From contig OW818676.1 in assembly GCA_942493235.1 (NCBI GenBank), forward strand, positions 2,790,001-2,854,000: DNA of 64,000 nt, in the 5' to 3' direction. Position 1 is the stretch's first letter. Each line of letters begins with the position of its first letter. Made by a program: the position numbers and the translations under genes. The DNA is from ENR-C587 sp942493235 (GTDB lineage Bacteria > Bacteroidota > Ignavibacteria > Kapaibacteriales > UBA2268). This document shows, one piece after another, positions 8,946 to 18,273 of this stretch. Below the pieces are notes generated by a model. The model ran no database searches, was not told the DNA's origin, and worked only from the letters and a program-made list of their open reading frames with translations.

Positions 8946-9043
8946 ATTTTTTTATATTAAATAATGTATAATATTAAAAGTATATACGTAAGAATTTATG
9001 ATTTGTTTAGTAAAATATATTTTTAGCAAACTATATTTAATTC

Positions 9044-9610
9044 TTATTCATCATCAAAGCTTTTATTTAATGTTATTGTGTCTAAACCAATAATTATTCT
9101 TTCAGTATTATGGATATAGTCTTTAGAAAGTATATAATCTTTATAATTCAATTTTCTTCTGTGGACTAATCCCGGAATTATTTTTTTATCAATTGAATAG
9201 ATAGTCCAATTACCTCCCAAAGCACCCATATCAGGACTTTTATAAATTGAAAAAATAGTATTATTTTTGAGTTTAGTATTAAATATTTGCTTGTATCCGT
9301 TACCAGTAAATAAATCGTTAATAAGAAACATACTTAGAAAACTGAGCATCCCGATACAATATATTCCTAATACTGAACAAAGAACAATTAATAAATACCG
9401 TATTATTTTATCTTTAATATAAAAAATATACGCTAAAGGAATTAACCATACAAAAAGCAGAAGTAACTTGTAAATATTCTCTAACAGAATAATAGTGCTG
9501 TAAATATCGAAACAACCTAATGTGAATCGAATTCCAACAATTAAAATCCAAGTTACAGATATATAATTAATCCATTTTTTGATTTTATTATTAATTTGCT
9601 TATTTCTCAA
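9044..9610 (-). CDS. Small integral membrane protein of unknown function
   Basis: A 188-aa protein not assigned to a family. The N-terminal half has about three hydrophobic helices (YISVTWILIVGIRFTLGC; NIYKLLLLFVWLIPLAYIFY; YLLIVLCSVLGIYCIGMLSFLSMFL), followed by a polar C-terminal half with beta-like segments. No ATG precedes the first helix; TTG at 9610 is the best start, as an in-frame TAA sits directly upstream. It starts 24 nt after the VOC lipoprotein gene and probably shares its transcript. An 11-bp direct repeat (TTGAGAAATAA in gene orientation) overlaps the start region. Confidence 0.6.
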   Translation of the reverse strand: MRNKQINNKIKKWINYISVTWILIVGIRFTLGCFDIYSTIILLENIYKLLLLFVWLIPLAYIFYIKDKIIRYLLIVLCSVLGIYCIGMLSFLSMFLINDLFTGNGYKQIFNTKLKNNTIFSIYKSPDMGALGGNWTIYSIDKKIIPGLVHRRKLNYKDYILSKDYIHNTERIIIGLDTITLNKSFDDE

Positions 9611-9634
9611 TTATTTCTCAATTATTTTTCACTA

Positions 9635-10186
9635 TTACTTTGTTGTCTTTGTACCGAGCTTAGTCAAGATGCTGTCAATTGGTTCCCAAAGTTCGATTTT
9701 ATTGCCGTCTGCGTCCATAATATGTACGAATTTACCATAGTCGTACGTTTCAATACTATCTACAACCACAACGCCATTGCCTCTAAGCTTATCTACTAAT
9801 GCCTTAATATTTTGAACTCTATAATTAATCATAAAGTCTTTATTCGATGGAGCAAAAGCAGTAGTATTATTCGGAAAAACACTCCAGCGAAGATAATTTA
9901 TCTCTTCTGGAAAATTTGCATTCCTGAATTCGAAAGGTGAACCATAGTCATCAATTGCGAGCCCTAAGTTTTTGCCATACCAGCTTAAAGCTTCTTTTGG
10001 ATTTTTAGATTTAAAGAAAATACCACCTATCCCAATTACTTTCGGAGTAGTGTCTTTAGTAATAATTTCAATATGTCTATTTGATTCGTAAGTTGTTGTT
10101 TTACAACTAACTACGAACAAAGCAATGAGTACGTATGTGAAAATACTACTTATTAAAAATATTTTTTGACAATTTCTATTCTGCAA
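9635..10186 (-). CDS. VOC-fold (glyoxalase-like) lipoprotein
   Basis: A 183-aa predicted lipoprotein. Its N-terminus is a long hydrophobic segment ending in a lipobox-like IALFVVSC (Cys about residue 28). The mature part has one vicinal-oxygen-chelate/glyoxalase-like domain: IGGIFFKSKNPKEALSWYGK opens it, and VHIMDADGNKIELWEP closes it with the Asp-Gly-Asn and Glu typical of the fold. The substrate cannot be predicted. The start is TTG at 10186, preceded by GAGG about 6 nt upstream; no in-frame ATG fits. The lipid anchor is unusual because most VOC proteins are cytoplasmic. A small membrane protein gene follows after 24 nt. Confidence 0.72.
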   Translation of the reverse strand: MQNRNCQKIFLISSIFTYVLIALFVVSCKTTTYESNRHIEIITKDTTPKVIGIGGIFFKSKNPKEALSWYGKNLGLAIDDYGSPFEFRNANFPEEINYLRWSVFPNNTTAFAPSNKDFMINYRVQNIKALVDKLRGNGVVVVDSIETYDYGKFVHIMDADGNKIELWEPIDSILTKLGTKTTK

Positions 10187-10933
10187 ACGAACCTCATTTA
10201 ATATAAAACATTTGATGAGTTCACAAATTAATAAAATATGCTAACTAATGCAAATTAATAAATTTGACTATTCACTATTTTATGTGGGCAGTAAATTTGG
10301 CTGGAGGATTGGGGTTTGGGGCTGGGAATTGTCAATCAGTACCAGCCACCAGTCCCAAATTCATTTTACCAATGTTCAACAGCTAACGCTGTTGGAAGAA
10401 AAGAGTCGATCTACTTCTTACTTTATAACTTTCTTTCTACCAATATTCAACAGCTAACGCTGTTGGAAGAAAAGAGTCGATCTACTTCTTACTTTCAACT
10501 TTATAACTTTTAACTTTATAAACTTTCATTTTACCGATGTTCAATAGCTAACCATGTTGTAAGAAAAGAACTTTTTCACACAATCTTTCTATTTCCTAAT
10601 TCCCAAACCCGAACCCCTACCCCCAAAAAAAGAACCACCCCGTCATCGCTCCCCTCCATTGGATGGGAATTTGAAGAATAGGTGCTAAACGCCTTTTTTA
10701 CCAATGTTCAACAGCTAACGCTGTTGGAAGAAAAGAGTCGATTTCCACCCGTACTTTCAACATTATAACTTTATAACTTTACAAACTTTCATTTTACCAA
10801 TGTTCAACAGCTAACGCTGTTGGAAGATAAGAACTTTTCACACTATACTTCCTACTTCCCAATTCCCACTTTCAACTTTATAACTTTACAACTTTTAACT
10901 TTATAACTTTATAACTTTCAACTGTATAACAGT
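10187..10933. repeat. Gene-free 750-bp region with five hairpin repeats and AT/C-rich filler
   Basis: No credible gene. Five copies of a hairpin unit preceded by ACCAATGTT or a variant: 10377-10394, 10448-10465, 10542-10559 (degenerate), 10709-10726 and 10805-10822. The core is CAACAGC-TAAC-GCTGTTG, mostly followed by GAAGAAAAGAGTCGAT. Between them lie runs related to ACTTTATAACTTTCAACTTT and C-rich stretches with CCCAAACCC/CCCTACCCCC. Spacing is irregular (71 to 167 bp), unlike a CRISPR. The same hairpin core recurs inside the two MITE-like elements at 32.5 and 39.2 kb. Short open frames over this region are an artefact of the repeats. Confidence 0.85.
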
Positions 10934-12013
10934 TTATGTTTTTGTCCTGAAAAGTACTATCAGTCCCAGAATTAAAAATATAATATTTGCCAGCCAGCCA
11001 CTGATAATAGGGCTAAGGTTGGCATTATATCCTACAGACTGCCCTAACTTTGTAAAAATCAGATACATAAATGAAATTATCATAGCTGCAGCAATTTGAA
11101 TTGCCAAACCGTTTTTCTTTTTAACCGAGGCAAAAGGCACGGCAAAAAGCACAATTATGATACTTGCGTATGGGAATGAATATGCTGAATAATACTCTAT
11201 TTCCATCTTTTTAACATCTTTACCGCCACGACGTAATATTTCAATATAGTCTTTCATTTCGTCAAAAGTCATCTGGTCGGGCTCTTTCTGTAACTGCACA
11301 ATTTGATTACCATTTACATTGATTTTTACTTCAAGTGAGTCGTAGCGTATATTTATAACTTTCTCGGCAGTAAACTCCCGGCTGAGTACTTTTTGCATTA
11401 TCCATGTTTTTTTTAAATTATCCCATCGCATATTTGCTGACGATAATCTTTTTATAAGTCGAGGATTAGCAGTGCCTGAAAATTCATCGATTGAGACTCC
11501 GTTAGCAATTTGCTTATCGGCATCAAAATATTGCATAATTATATTTCTATTCGGAGTATCTCTATAGTAAAAATTGTATATTGGACCTCCGGCACTTTCA
11601 CCCAGATACTTAGTCTCAATGTTAGTTTTTGCTATATTTGCCTGAGGAACAATCCATCCACTAAAATAAACTGAGCATAAGCTAATTATTAAGCAAATCA
11701 CAATATATGGCACCATTATTTTATACAAGCTCATTCCGCCGGACTTCATAGCAGTGATTTCGTTAAGATTAGACAATCTACCCACAGTAAACAGAGCTGA
11801 GATTAAAACTCCTACCGGAGTAAGCAGTTTGATGATTTCCGGCAGGTAATTCACATAGTATAAAAGTACAATTTGAAAGCTTGCTTTGGCATCAAGGAAA
11901 TCGTCAAGATTTTCTAACAGATTGACAATTACGAACATAGCACATAATGCAATAATTGCAAAAACTAAGGTATTGACAAATTGTTTGATTATATATTTGT
12001 GTATTAACAGCAT
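10934..12013 (-). CDS. LptF/LptG family permease (YjgP/YjgQ)
   Basis: A 359-aa inner-membrane subunit of the lipopolysaccharide export system; LptF and LptG partner with the LptB ATPase to extract LPS. Residues 1-120 hold three helices, including the characteristic LLTPVGVLISALFTVGRLSNLNEITAMKSGG region in which the EITAMKSGG coupling helix contacts LptB. A periplasmic beta-jellyroll domain (about 125-270) follows, then three C-terminal helices (from about 275, ASIIIVLFAVPFASVKKKNG). Length matches the family. It is 21 nt downstream of a glycosyltransferase gene on the same strand, consistent with envelope polysaccharide or LPS work. F and G paralogs cannot be told apart from sequence alone. 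Confidence 0.87.
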   Translation of the reverse strand: MLLIHKYIIKQFVNTLVFAIIALCAMFVIVNLLENLDDFLDAKASFQIVLLYYVNYLPEIIKLLTPVGVLISALFTVGRLSNLNEITAMKSGGMSLYKIMVPYIVICLIISLCSVYFSGWIVPQANIAKTNIETKYLGESAGGPIYNFYYRDTPNRNIIMQYFDADKQIANGVSIDEFSGTANPRLIKRLSSANMRWDNLKKTWIMQKVLSREFTAEKVINIRYDSLEVKINVNGNQIVQLQKEPDQMTFDEMKDYIEILRRGGKDVKKMEIEYYSAYSFPYASIIIVLFAVPFASVKKKNGLAIQIAAAMIISFMYLIFTKLGQSVGYNANLSPIISGWLANIIFLILGLIVLFRTKT

Positions 12014-12034
12014 AATATAATTTCTCTTATAAGT

Positions 12035-13171
12035 TTATTTTTTACTTTTTAAAAACTGCTTTTTCTTAAAATTATTAATTACTTCATAGCATTTATCAAG
12101 CATTAATTCGGCTGATTTATCCCAAGAAAATGAATTAGCCCACTCTATCGAGCCGGCACTTAATTTGTTATGTAATTCATTTTCAGTAAGTACTAAATAG
12201 ATCACATCCGCTAATTCTTCTATGTCGGCATACTCATATAATAAGCCAGAAACACCGTTTTTGACTGAATCTCTTAGCCCGGGAGAGTTTGCACTGATAA
12301 CGGGTGTTCCGCAGGCGTTAGCTTCAATATTTGTAATTCCCCAGCCTTCTTTCATAGAAGTATTGACTACGCAATGTACCCTACTTAATATATCGACTTT
12401 CTGTTCGTCGCTAACGAAACCCCAAAATTTAACGTTGTCTATCATGTTCAGCTGAGTTGCTAAGCTTACTAAATGGTCTTGGAAATCTCCCCTACCCATA
12501 ATATGGAGTTTAGCATTGGGAATTTTTTCTAAAATTTTAGCAAAAGCAAAGAATAAATGGTCAACAGATTTGTATTTTTTGAGTCTGCCAAAATAAGCTA
12601 CACTTGGTTCATTATACTTTTCACTGATTTTCAGAGGGAATTCTTCGGGAGTAATAGCATTGGGAACAATAGAAAAATGTGTCTTATCGAATCCGCGTTC
12701 AATAAATTCGTCCAATGTACTTTGGCTAACAACTGCAAAATCGCTATGCTTATATATGGTATTGACTAACATCTCTGATAAATACACATAAGACCCCGCT
12801 ATATATCCGGATTCTCTGAAAATACTATCTCCAAAAAAGTGATGACTGATAGCCAACAAAGGCTTTTTAACATATAGCGGAGTATAAAAAGGGATTTTAT
12901 TTATATCATCAATGACAATATCAAAATCTTGCTTTTCAAAATGCTTTTTATAATATACAGGTACAGTGAAATTGAAAGTATTTCTTTTACCGCAGCGTAT
13001 AATTTTAATATTATCAACTGTTTCGCTGTCTAAAGAACCATTATGCTTTGAACAGAAGAGAGTAACATCGTTATTGACTGCTATTCTTTTAAATATCTCA
13101 TGAAGATGGACTTCCGCTCCTCCGCTTAGGGGATTTAGCCAGTCTTGCCAATTTATAACTAAAATTTTCAT
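12035..13171 (-). CDS. Family 4 glycosyltransferase
   Basis: A 378-aa GT-B fold glycosyltransferase. The N-terminal acceptor domain starts MKILVINWQDWLNPLSGGAE, with the Gly-Gly loop that contacts the nucleotide. The C-terminal donor domain has VAYFGRLKKYKSVDHL and the family E-x7-E motif region EGWGITNIEANACGTPVIS (about 285-303). Products are likely cell-surface glycans; donor and acceptor are not predictable. The ATG at 13171 with GAG about 7 nt upstream is chosen over an upstream in-frame ATG at 13198, because it gives the standard MKIL start. It is transcribed away from the histidine kinase gene and lies 21 nt before the LptF/G gene. Confidence 0.88.
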   Translation of the reverse strand: MKILVINWQDWLNPLSGGAEVHLHEIFKRIAVNNDVTLFCSKHNGSLDSETVDNIKIIRCGKRNTFNFTVPVYYKKHFEKQDFDIVIDDINKIPFYTPLYVKKPLLAISHHFFGDSIFRESGYIAGSYVYLSEMLVNTIYKHSDFAVVSQSTLDEFIERGFDKTHFSIVPNAITPEEFPLKISEKYNEPSVAYFGRLKKYKSVDHLFFAFAKILEKIPNAKLHIMGRGDFQDHLVSLATQLNMIDNVKFWGFVSDEQKVDILSRVHCVVNTSMKEGWGITNIEANACGTPVISANSPGLRDSVKNGVSGLLYEYADIEELADVIYLVLTENELHNKLSAGSIEWANSFSWDKSAELMLDKCYEVINNFKKKQFLKSKK

Positions 13172-13305
13172 CAGTAGCTCAATAATAAAAGAATACAATT
13201 TAATAAAGTTTTAGATATTAAGAAAGAAAAACGTTAGTAAAAAATATTTTGTATTTGTAATAATAATAACTTATATTATATGTCAGCAAATAATATGGAT
13301 GAATT

Positions 13306-16300
13306 ATGAATTATCAAATAATATCTTCAGAGAAAAAACTGACAATAACTGTATTTGCCGGTATAATTATCCTAATAGTTTTATTTTTATCAATTGGAGC
13401 TGTGCTCTTCTATAACAGTTTATATAAAAATAAAGAAATGGAGCTTAAGCAGAGCTTTCTATCTTCTCAATTTAAAATAGAAAAAATTCTCGAATCAATT
13501 CAGCAAAAATCTCGCGGTATCGCCGCAACCGGCGAGAGATTCTATAGCCAGAAAAAAAATAATTTAAATATTGATTTCAATTATGAAATAACTACATATT
13601 TAAAAAAAACAATCACACCCATTCCCTATGTATATGGTAGCGGTATTTGGTATGAGCCTTATGTTTTTAATTCAGAGATGAAGTACTACGGTCCGTACTC
13701 TTTTCAAACGAAAGATTCTGTTTCATCAACTTGGTTATATAGTAGTGAAAATTATGACTATTTCTCTTGGGATTGGTATCGAAATGCCCTACCTACTAAT
13801 TGGGATAGAAAACATAAATTGCCGAAATTGACTTATTGGATTCATCCGTTTTTTGACCCTGTTTCAAAAGTAACTATGTTAACCGTCAGCTCAATTATGT
13901 ATAATGATTCAAATCTGATTATCGGCTTAGCCTCTGTAGATATTGATTTGGAATATTTAAGTAATTATTTAAAAAAATACAATTCAATAGCTAAAGCAGA
14001 TGTGTATTTGATTCATCAGGAAAGTGCCAAAATTATGGCAAATTCAGTAAAAAAAGAATATAATTCTCAAAGAACTCATATTGTAAACTACTTAAAAGAT
14101 ATTTCTGAAGTCAGAACCGATACTATCTATTCAATAGATAAAGATAATGATAAATGGCTCTTATATTCAAATCTTGAAATGGGAATTACAGTTGCAATTG
14201 CACTTGATAAAGGAATAATTAACTCATCAATTCTGCCGACATTTTTGTATAGTATAGGCACTTCGTTATTTCTTGCTATACTGATTGCATTATTAATGGG
14301 TCGTAGAATACTAAAAATAACTAAGCAGCTTAGAATAAAAAGCCTACAGTTTTCTAAGTTTACCGATAATTTGCCGGCTATAATCTATATGAAAAATATA
14401 GAGCATAAAATTACTTATTCAAATGAATTTCTAAATCAGTTCTATGGGTTAGAGCATATTGAAGATTTAGACGAAAAGAATTCAATTCTAACTGAATTAA
14501 TCAAAGAATTTGATAACGATAAATTTGCAAACAGTAACGACTCTATAGCATACAAAACTATGCAGATTAATGATAAAGAAGGCAAACCATCAATTTTTGA
14601 TTTGAGAAAGTTTTCCTACAGTTATGATAATAGTTTATATACCGGTTGTATCGGTATCGACATTAGTGAGCAGGAATTTGTAAAAAAAGTCGAAAAGGCA
14701 GTTTTGAAAATTTCTCAATTTGCGAGTAAGACCGATAATATGTTTACCTTATATAAATATATACATCAAGAAATATCCGAAATTTTACCGGCAACCAACT
14801 TCTTTATTGCCATTTATAATAGCGAAAATGATACTTTTAAATTTCCGTACTTTATTGATGACTATGATTCTAATCCCGGGCAAATCCCTGCCGGTAAAAC
14901 ACTTTCAGCTTATGTAGTTAGATCGAGCAAACCACTTCTGGCAAATAAGCAGACTACCGATGAATTAGCAAAAAACGGAGAAATCACTGTTATCGGAGCT
15001 GATTCTTTTGAATGGTTAGGTGTGCCATTGATTGTAGAAAAAAAATCATTTGGTGTAATGGTTTTACAATCATATACCGAATCAATTAAAATAACAGATA
15101 AGCATAAAGAAATATTCATGTTTATAGCAGAGCAGATTTCGTTTGTGCTGGAGAGAAGAAATGCGATTAATGCATTGAAGCAATCGAATATTGAGCTTGA
15201 GTTTAGAGTTGCCGAGCGTACATCACAGCTCTCTGATGCTAATGAAGAACTATTGACATTGCTCGAACAGAAAGAAATATCAAGTAAGTTAATCAAAGAA
15301 AGTGAAGAGAGGTTCAGAAATGTAGCTAATTCAGCACCTGTTATGATATGGATGATTGATTCTAAATATGATTTCACTTTTATAAATTCCATTATGATTG
15401 ATTATTTCGGTATAAAAAACGACTTTGAAAATATATACGATTTCCAAAAAAGAATATTTATTGAAGATGTACGAATTTTCGAAAATGCACTTTCTCACTC
15501 AATGATAAATAATTCGGAATTTTCATTGGAAATTAGAGTATTAGGGGTTGATAAAACTAATTATAAATGGATAAAAATAAAGGGCATTCCTGTCAATATC
15601 CAAGCTGATAATTCTATAGGAATGATTGGGTCTTGTGTTGACATTACCGACATGAAGAAGACTGAAGTACGAATAACCACAGCCCTCGAAAAAGAGAAAG
15701 AATTGAACAATATTAAATCAATGTTTATTTCTACTGTTTCTCATGAGTATAAATCTCCGCTAACTTCAATTATGACATCTATTTATTTAATAGAAAAAAG
15801 TATTGAAAAAAATGACTTTACTAATATTAATAAATACATTAAATTAGTAACTCAATCGGTTCATTTTATGAATTCACTTCTTGATGATGTTTTGACTATG
15901 GCTCGGTCAGAAGCCGGTAAAATTGATTTATATCCAGAAGTGTTAAATCTACCTGTCTTTATCTCTGACGTAATAGAAGAAGTTCGAGCTTATAATAATG
16001 ATAATGACCGGATTATTTTTAATGATTATTCAAAAATGGAGAAATTTATATTTGATAAAAAAGCATTAAAACAAATACTTATAAATTTACTTACTAATGC
16101 TATAAAGTATTCTCTGGATAACTCACCCGTAGAGTTTACTTTAAATTATTCGGAAAATAAGCTTTATCTAATTATTAAAGATTATGGCATTGGAGTACCA
16201 GAAAAAGAGATGAATAAGCTTTTTGAACCTTTCCATAGAGCAGAGAATATTGGGAAAATCAGCGGAACAGGGCTTGGGCTTTCAATAGTAAAAAAAATCG

Positions 16301-16392
16301 TTGACCATATTAATGGCGAAATCAAGGTAGAAAGTCAGATTGATAGTGGAACTACTTTTGAAGTATGGATTCCGGAACTAAGCATAGAATAG
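13306..16392 (+). CDS. Multi-domain sensor histidine kinase (Cache-PAS-GAF-PAS-HisKA-HATPase)
   Basis: A 1028-aa membrane sensor kinase. Membrane helices at about 14-36 and 308-330 bracket a periplasmic Cache-type domain (GSGIWYEPYVFN...YYGPYSF; FSWDWYRNA). The cytoplasmic part has a PAS-like domain (about 345-465), a GAF domain (about 470-620), a coiled coil (EFRVAERTSQLSDANEELL), a second PAS (about 668-785), a dimerisation/phosphoacceptor domain with VSHEYKSPLTS (His813) and an ATPase domain with NLLTNAIKYS, DYGIGVPE, LFEPFHRA and GTGLGLSIVKK. The H-box reads HEYKSPL rather than HELRTPL. No response regulator gene lies next to it. A hydrogenase-like sensor and a SpoIIE phosphatase follow on the same strand, so it may feed the same circuit. 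Confidence 0.93.
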   Translation: MNYQIISSEKKLTITVFAGIIILIVLFLSIGAVLFYNSLYKNKEMELKQSFLSSQFKIEKILESIQQKSRGIAATGERFYSQKKNNLNIDFNYEITTYLKKTITPIPYVYGSGIWYEPYVFNSEMKYYGPYSFQTKDSVSSTWLYSSENYDYFSWDWYRNALPTNWDRKHKLPKLTYWIHPFFDPVSKVTMLTVSSIMYNDSNLIIGLASVDIDLEYLSNYLKKYNSIAKADVYLIHQESAKIMANSVKKEYNSQRTHIVNYLKDISEVRTDTIYSIDKDNDKWLLYSNLEMGITVAIALDKGIINSSILPTFLYSIGTSLFLAILIALLMGRRILKITKQLRIKSLQFSKFTDNLPAIIYMKNIEHKITYSNEFLNQFYGLEHIEDLDEKNSILTELIKEFDNDKFANSNDSIAYKTMQINDKEGKPSIFDLRKFSYSYDNSLYTGCIGIDISEQEFVKKVEKAVLKISQFASKTDNMFTLYKYIHQEISEILPATNFFIAIYNSENDTFKFPYFIDDYDSNPGQIPAGKTLSAYVVRSSKPLLANKQTTDELAKNGEITVIGADSFEWLGVPLIVEKKSFGVMVLQSYTESIKITDKHKEIFMFIAEQISFVLERRNAINALKQSNIELEFRVAERTSQLSDANEELLTLLEQKEISSKLIKESEERFRNVANSAPVMIWMIDSKYDFTFINSIMIDYFGIKNDFENIYDFQKRIFIEDVRIFENALSHSMINNSEFSLEIRVLGVDKTNYKWIKIKGIPVNIQADNSIGMIGSCVDITDMKKTEVRITTALEKEKELNNIKSMFISTVSHEYKSPLTSIMTSIYLIEKSIEKNDFTNINKYIKLVTQSVHFMNSLLDDVLTMARSEAGKIDLYPEVLNLPVFISDVIEEVRAYNNDNDRIIFNDYSKMEKFIFDKKALKQILINLLTNAIKYSLDNSPVEFTLNYSENKLYLIIKDYGIGVPEKEMNKLFEPFHRAENIGKISGTGLGLSIVKKIVDHINGEIKVESQIDSGTTFEVWIPELSIE

Positions 16393-16518
16393 AATTGACT
16401 AATAATTTGAGAATTAGTAAATACGAGTCTGGATAGTATATTTTCAGCTAATAAGAATATATATTTGTATAGATTTTAAAATATACTTAATTTTGATATT
16501 TTATATAAATATTGGTTA

Positions 16519-18273
16519 ATGATGAATTCTATTGTATTTACAAATAAAGCCGAATGCAGAGACTGCAATCGATGCGTTAGGATGTGTCCGGTTAAAGCCA
16601 TCAGAATGAAAGATGCTCAAGCCTCTGTCGATGACGAAAGATGTATCCAGTGTGGCACTTGTGTTAAGGAATGCCCTCAGAAGGCTAAGCACTACCGGTA
16701 TGATTTAATAATCGCCAAAAATATTTTAAAACAATTTGATAAAGTTGCTGTAAGCTTAGCCCCTGCATTTTCTGGAATATATGATAAATGGCAATGCGGT
16801 AGGCTACCATCGGCACTTCGTAAGTTAGGCTTCAATTATATTGCCGAGACATCAATGGGAGCTTACTTTACCGCTCTTTCTACAGCCGAGAAATTTGCTT
16901 CAGGTGAAACATTGATTACTACAGCCTGCCCTGCTGTAGTGAATTTTATAGAAAAATATAGACCTGAAAAAGTTAAAAATTTGGCTAAAGTAGTGTCTCC
17001 GATGATAGCTCATGCCAAATATTTAAAAGAGAAATTAGGCGACGAATGGAAAATTATTTTTATTGGTCCATGTGTTGCTAAAAAAGCAGAAGCCGAGAGA
17101 CCCGAATATCAGGGATTGATTGATGCAGTTATAACTTTTAAAGAGCTCGACGAATGGTTCGAGGAAGAGAATATAAAACTCAATGAAATAGAAGAAAGCG
17201 GATTTGACGAGCAATCCCCTAAAATAGCAAAGCTATTTCCATTAATCAGTGGTCTGGCTAAGACAGCTAATATCGATACCGATGTTCATTCATTTGATGT
17301 GATTTCTATAAGTGGCTATGAAGAAATAAATGAAGTGTTGAAACTGATTGATAAACCATCTGGTAAGCCTATACTAATAGAACCCTTATTCTGTGAGCAA
17401 GGGTGCATAAACGGACCCGCAATAAAAACTGAAACAAGCCTATTTGAAAGACGCAGAAATCTATTACAATACACTAATTCAGATAAAGCTGGAATAATTC
17501 CGGATAAAGCCAAATTCAATTTGGATACCGAATTTAGATCTGATGCAGAAATTGAGCAAATTCACTATACAGCCGAGCAAATAAGTTCTATATTAGAGAA
17601 GACCGGCAATGCTGACCCGCTAAATCAGCTTAATTGCGGTGCTTGCGGATATCACAGTTGTAATGAAAAAGCGATAGCTGTATTAAACGGTATGGCTGAA
17701 ATTGAAATGTGCCTGCCTTATGTTCGCAGAATGGCAGAATCACAGAAAAATCAAATGTTTGAAAGTTCGCCAAACGGAATAGTAATTATTGATGAAAAGT
17801 ATAATATAATTAATATGAATCCGGCTTTTCGTAAGTACTTCATCTGCTCGCAGTCAATAGTTGGTAAGCCAATTTCATATCTGATGGACCCCGACCCGTT
17901 TGTTCAATTACATTCATCTGAAAACGAAAAAATGGAATTTACTATCAAGCATGATAATTATAATATAGTTTGCCATCAGATAATATATAAACTGAAAGTA
18001 GAGAAATTGATTATCGGCATATTTGTAAATATAACCAATAATGTAGCCAATAAGACACAGCTTGATGCACTAAGAGAGCAGACCATAAAGCAAGCACAGG
18101 AATTAATTAATCATCAAATCGATATGGCACAGAATATTGCCAAGCTATTGGGCGAAAGCACAGCTCAAGCCGAATCTTTAGTGGATAATTTAATGAAGAT
18201 GTCAGAAGATAAATCAGTTAAGGAAAGTAACAAAAGCGGAAAGAATATATGGGATATTTACACTTTGAAATAG
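16519..18273 (+). CDS. Sensory [FeFe]-hydrogenase-like protein with ferredoxin, Fe-S and PAS domains
   Basis: A 584-aa protein. Two [4Fe-4S] ferredoxin motifs are at Cys13/16/19/23 and Cys42/45/48/52. The H-cluster domain follows with TTACPAVV (Cys137), GPCVAKKAE (Cys185) and CEQGCINGP (Cys292, Cys296), so the four cluster ligands are present. The Cys that relays protons in catalytic enzymes (first Cys of TSCCP) is Ala136. Then come a CGACGYHSC-type Fe-S domain (about 370-405) and a PAS domain (about 410-510). This order matches the sensory group C [FeFe] hydrogenases (HydS/HfsB type), which are encoded beside serine/threonine phosphatases. The next gene, overlapping by 25 nt, is exactly such a phosphatase. 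H2 or redox sensing is inferred. Confidence 0.88.
   Translation: MMNSIVFTNKAECRDCNRCVRMCPVKAIRMKDAQASVDDERCIQCGTCVKECPQKAKHYRYDLIIAKNILKQFDKVAVSLAPAFSGIYDKWQCGRLPSALRKLGFNYIAETSMGAYFTALSTAEKFASGETLITTACPAVVNFIEKYRPEKVKNLAKVVSPMIAHAKYLKEKLGDEWKIIFIGPCVAKKAEAERPEYQGLIDAVITFKELDEWFEEENIKLNEIEESGFDEQSPKIAKLFPLISGLAKTANIDTDVHSFDVISISGYEEINEVLKLIDKPSGKPILIEPLFCEQGCINGPAIKTETSLFERRRNLLQYTNSDKAGIIPDKAKFNLDTEFRSDAEIEQIHYTAEQISSILEKTGNADPLNQLNCGACGYHSCNEKAIAVLNGMAEIEMCLPYVRRMAESQKNQMFESSPNGIVIIDEKYNIINMNPAFRKYFICSQSIVGKPISYLMDPDPFVQLHSSENEKMEFTIKHDNYNIVCHQIIYKLKVEKLIIGIFVNITNNVANKTQLDALREQTIKQAQELINHQIDMAQNIAKLLGESTAQAESLVDNLMKMSEDKSVKESNKSGKNIWDIYTLK

Noticed and set aside
10248..10513. Two overlapping short plus-strand ORFs
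   Set aside because: They run through the hairpin repeats and encode repeat-derived peptides with no ribosome site.
10377..10822. CRISPR-like array of hairpin repeats
   Set aside because: Repeat spacing is irregular (71, 94, 167, 96 bp), inter-repeat DNA is simple-sequence filler that recurs, and no cas genes are near.
13172..13198. Upstream start for the GT4 glycosyltransferase
   Set aside because: It would add nine residues before the conserved MKILVINW start and lacks a better ribosome site.
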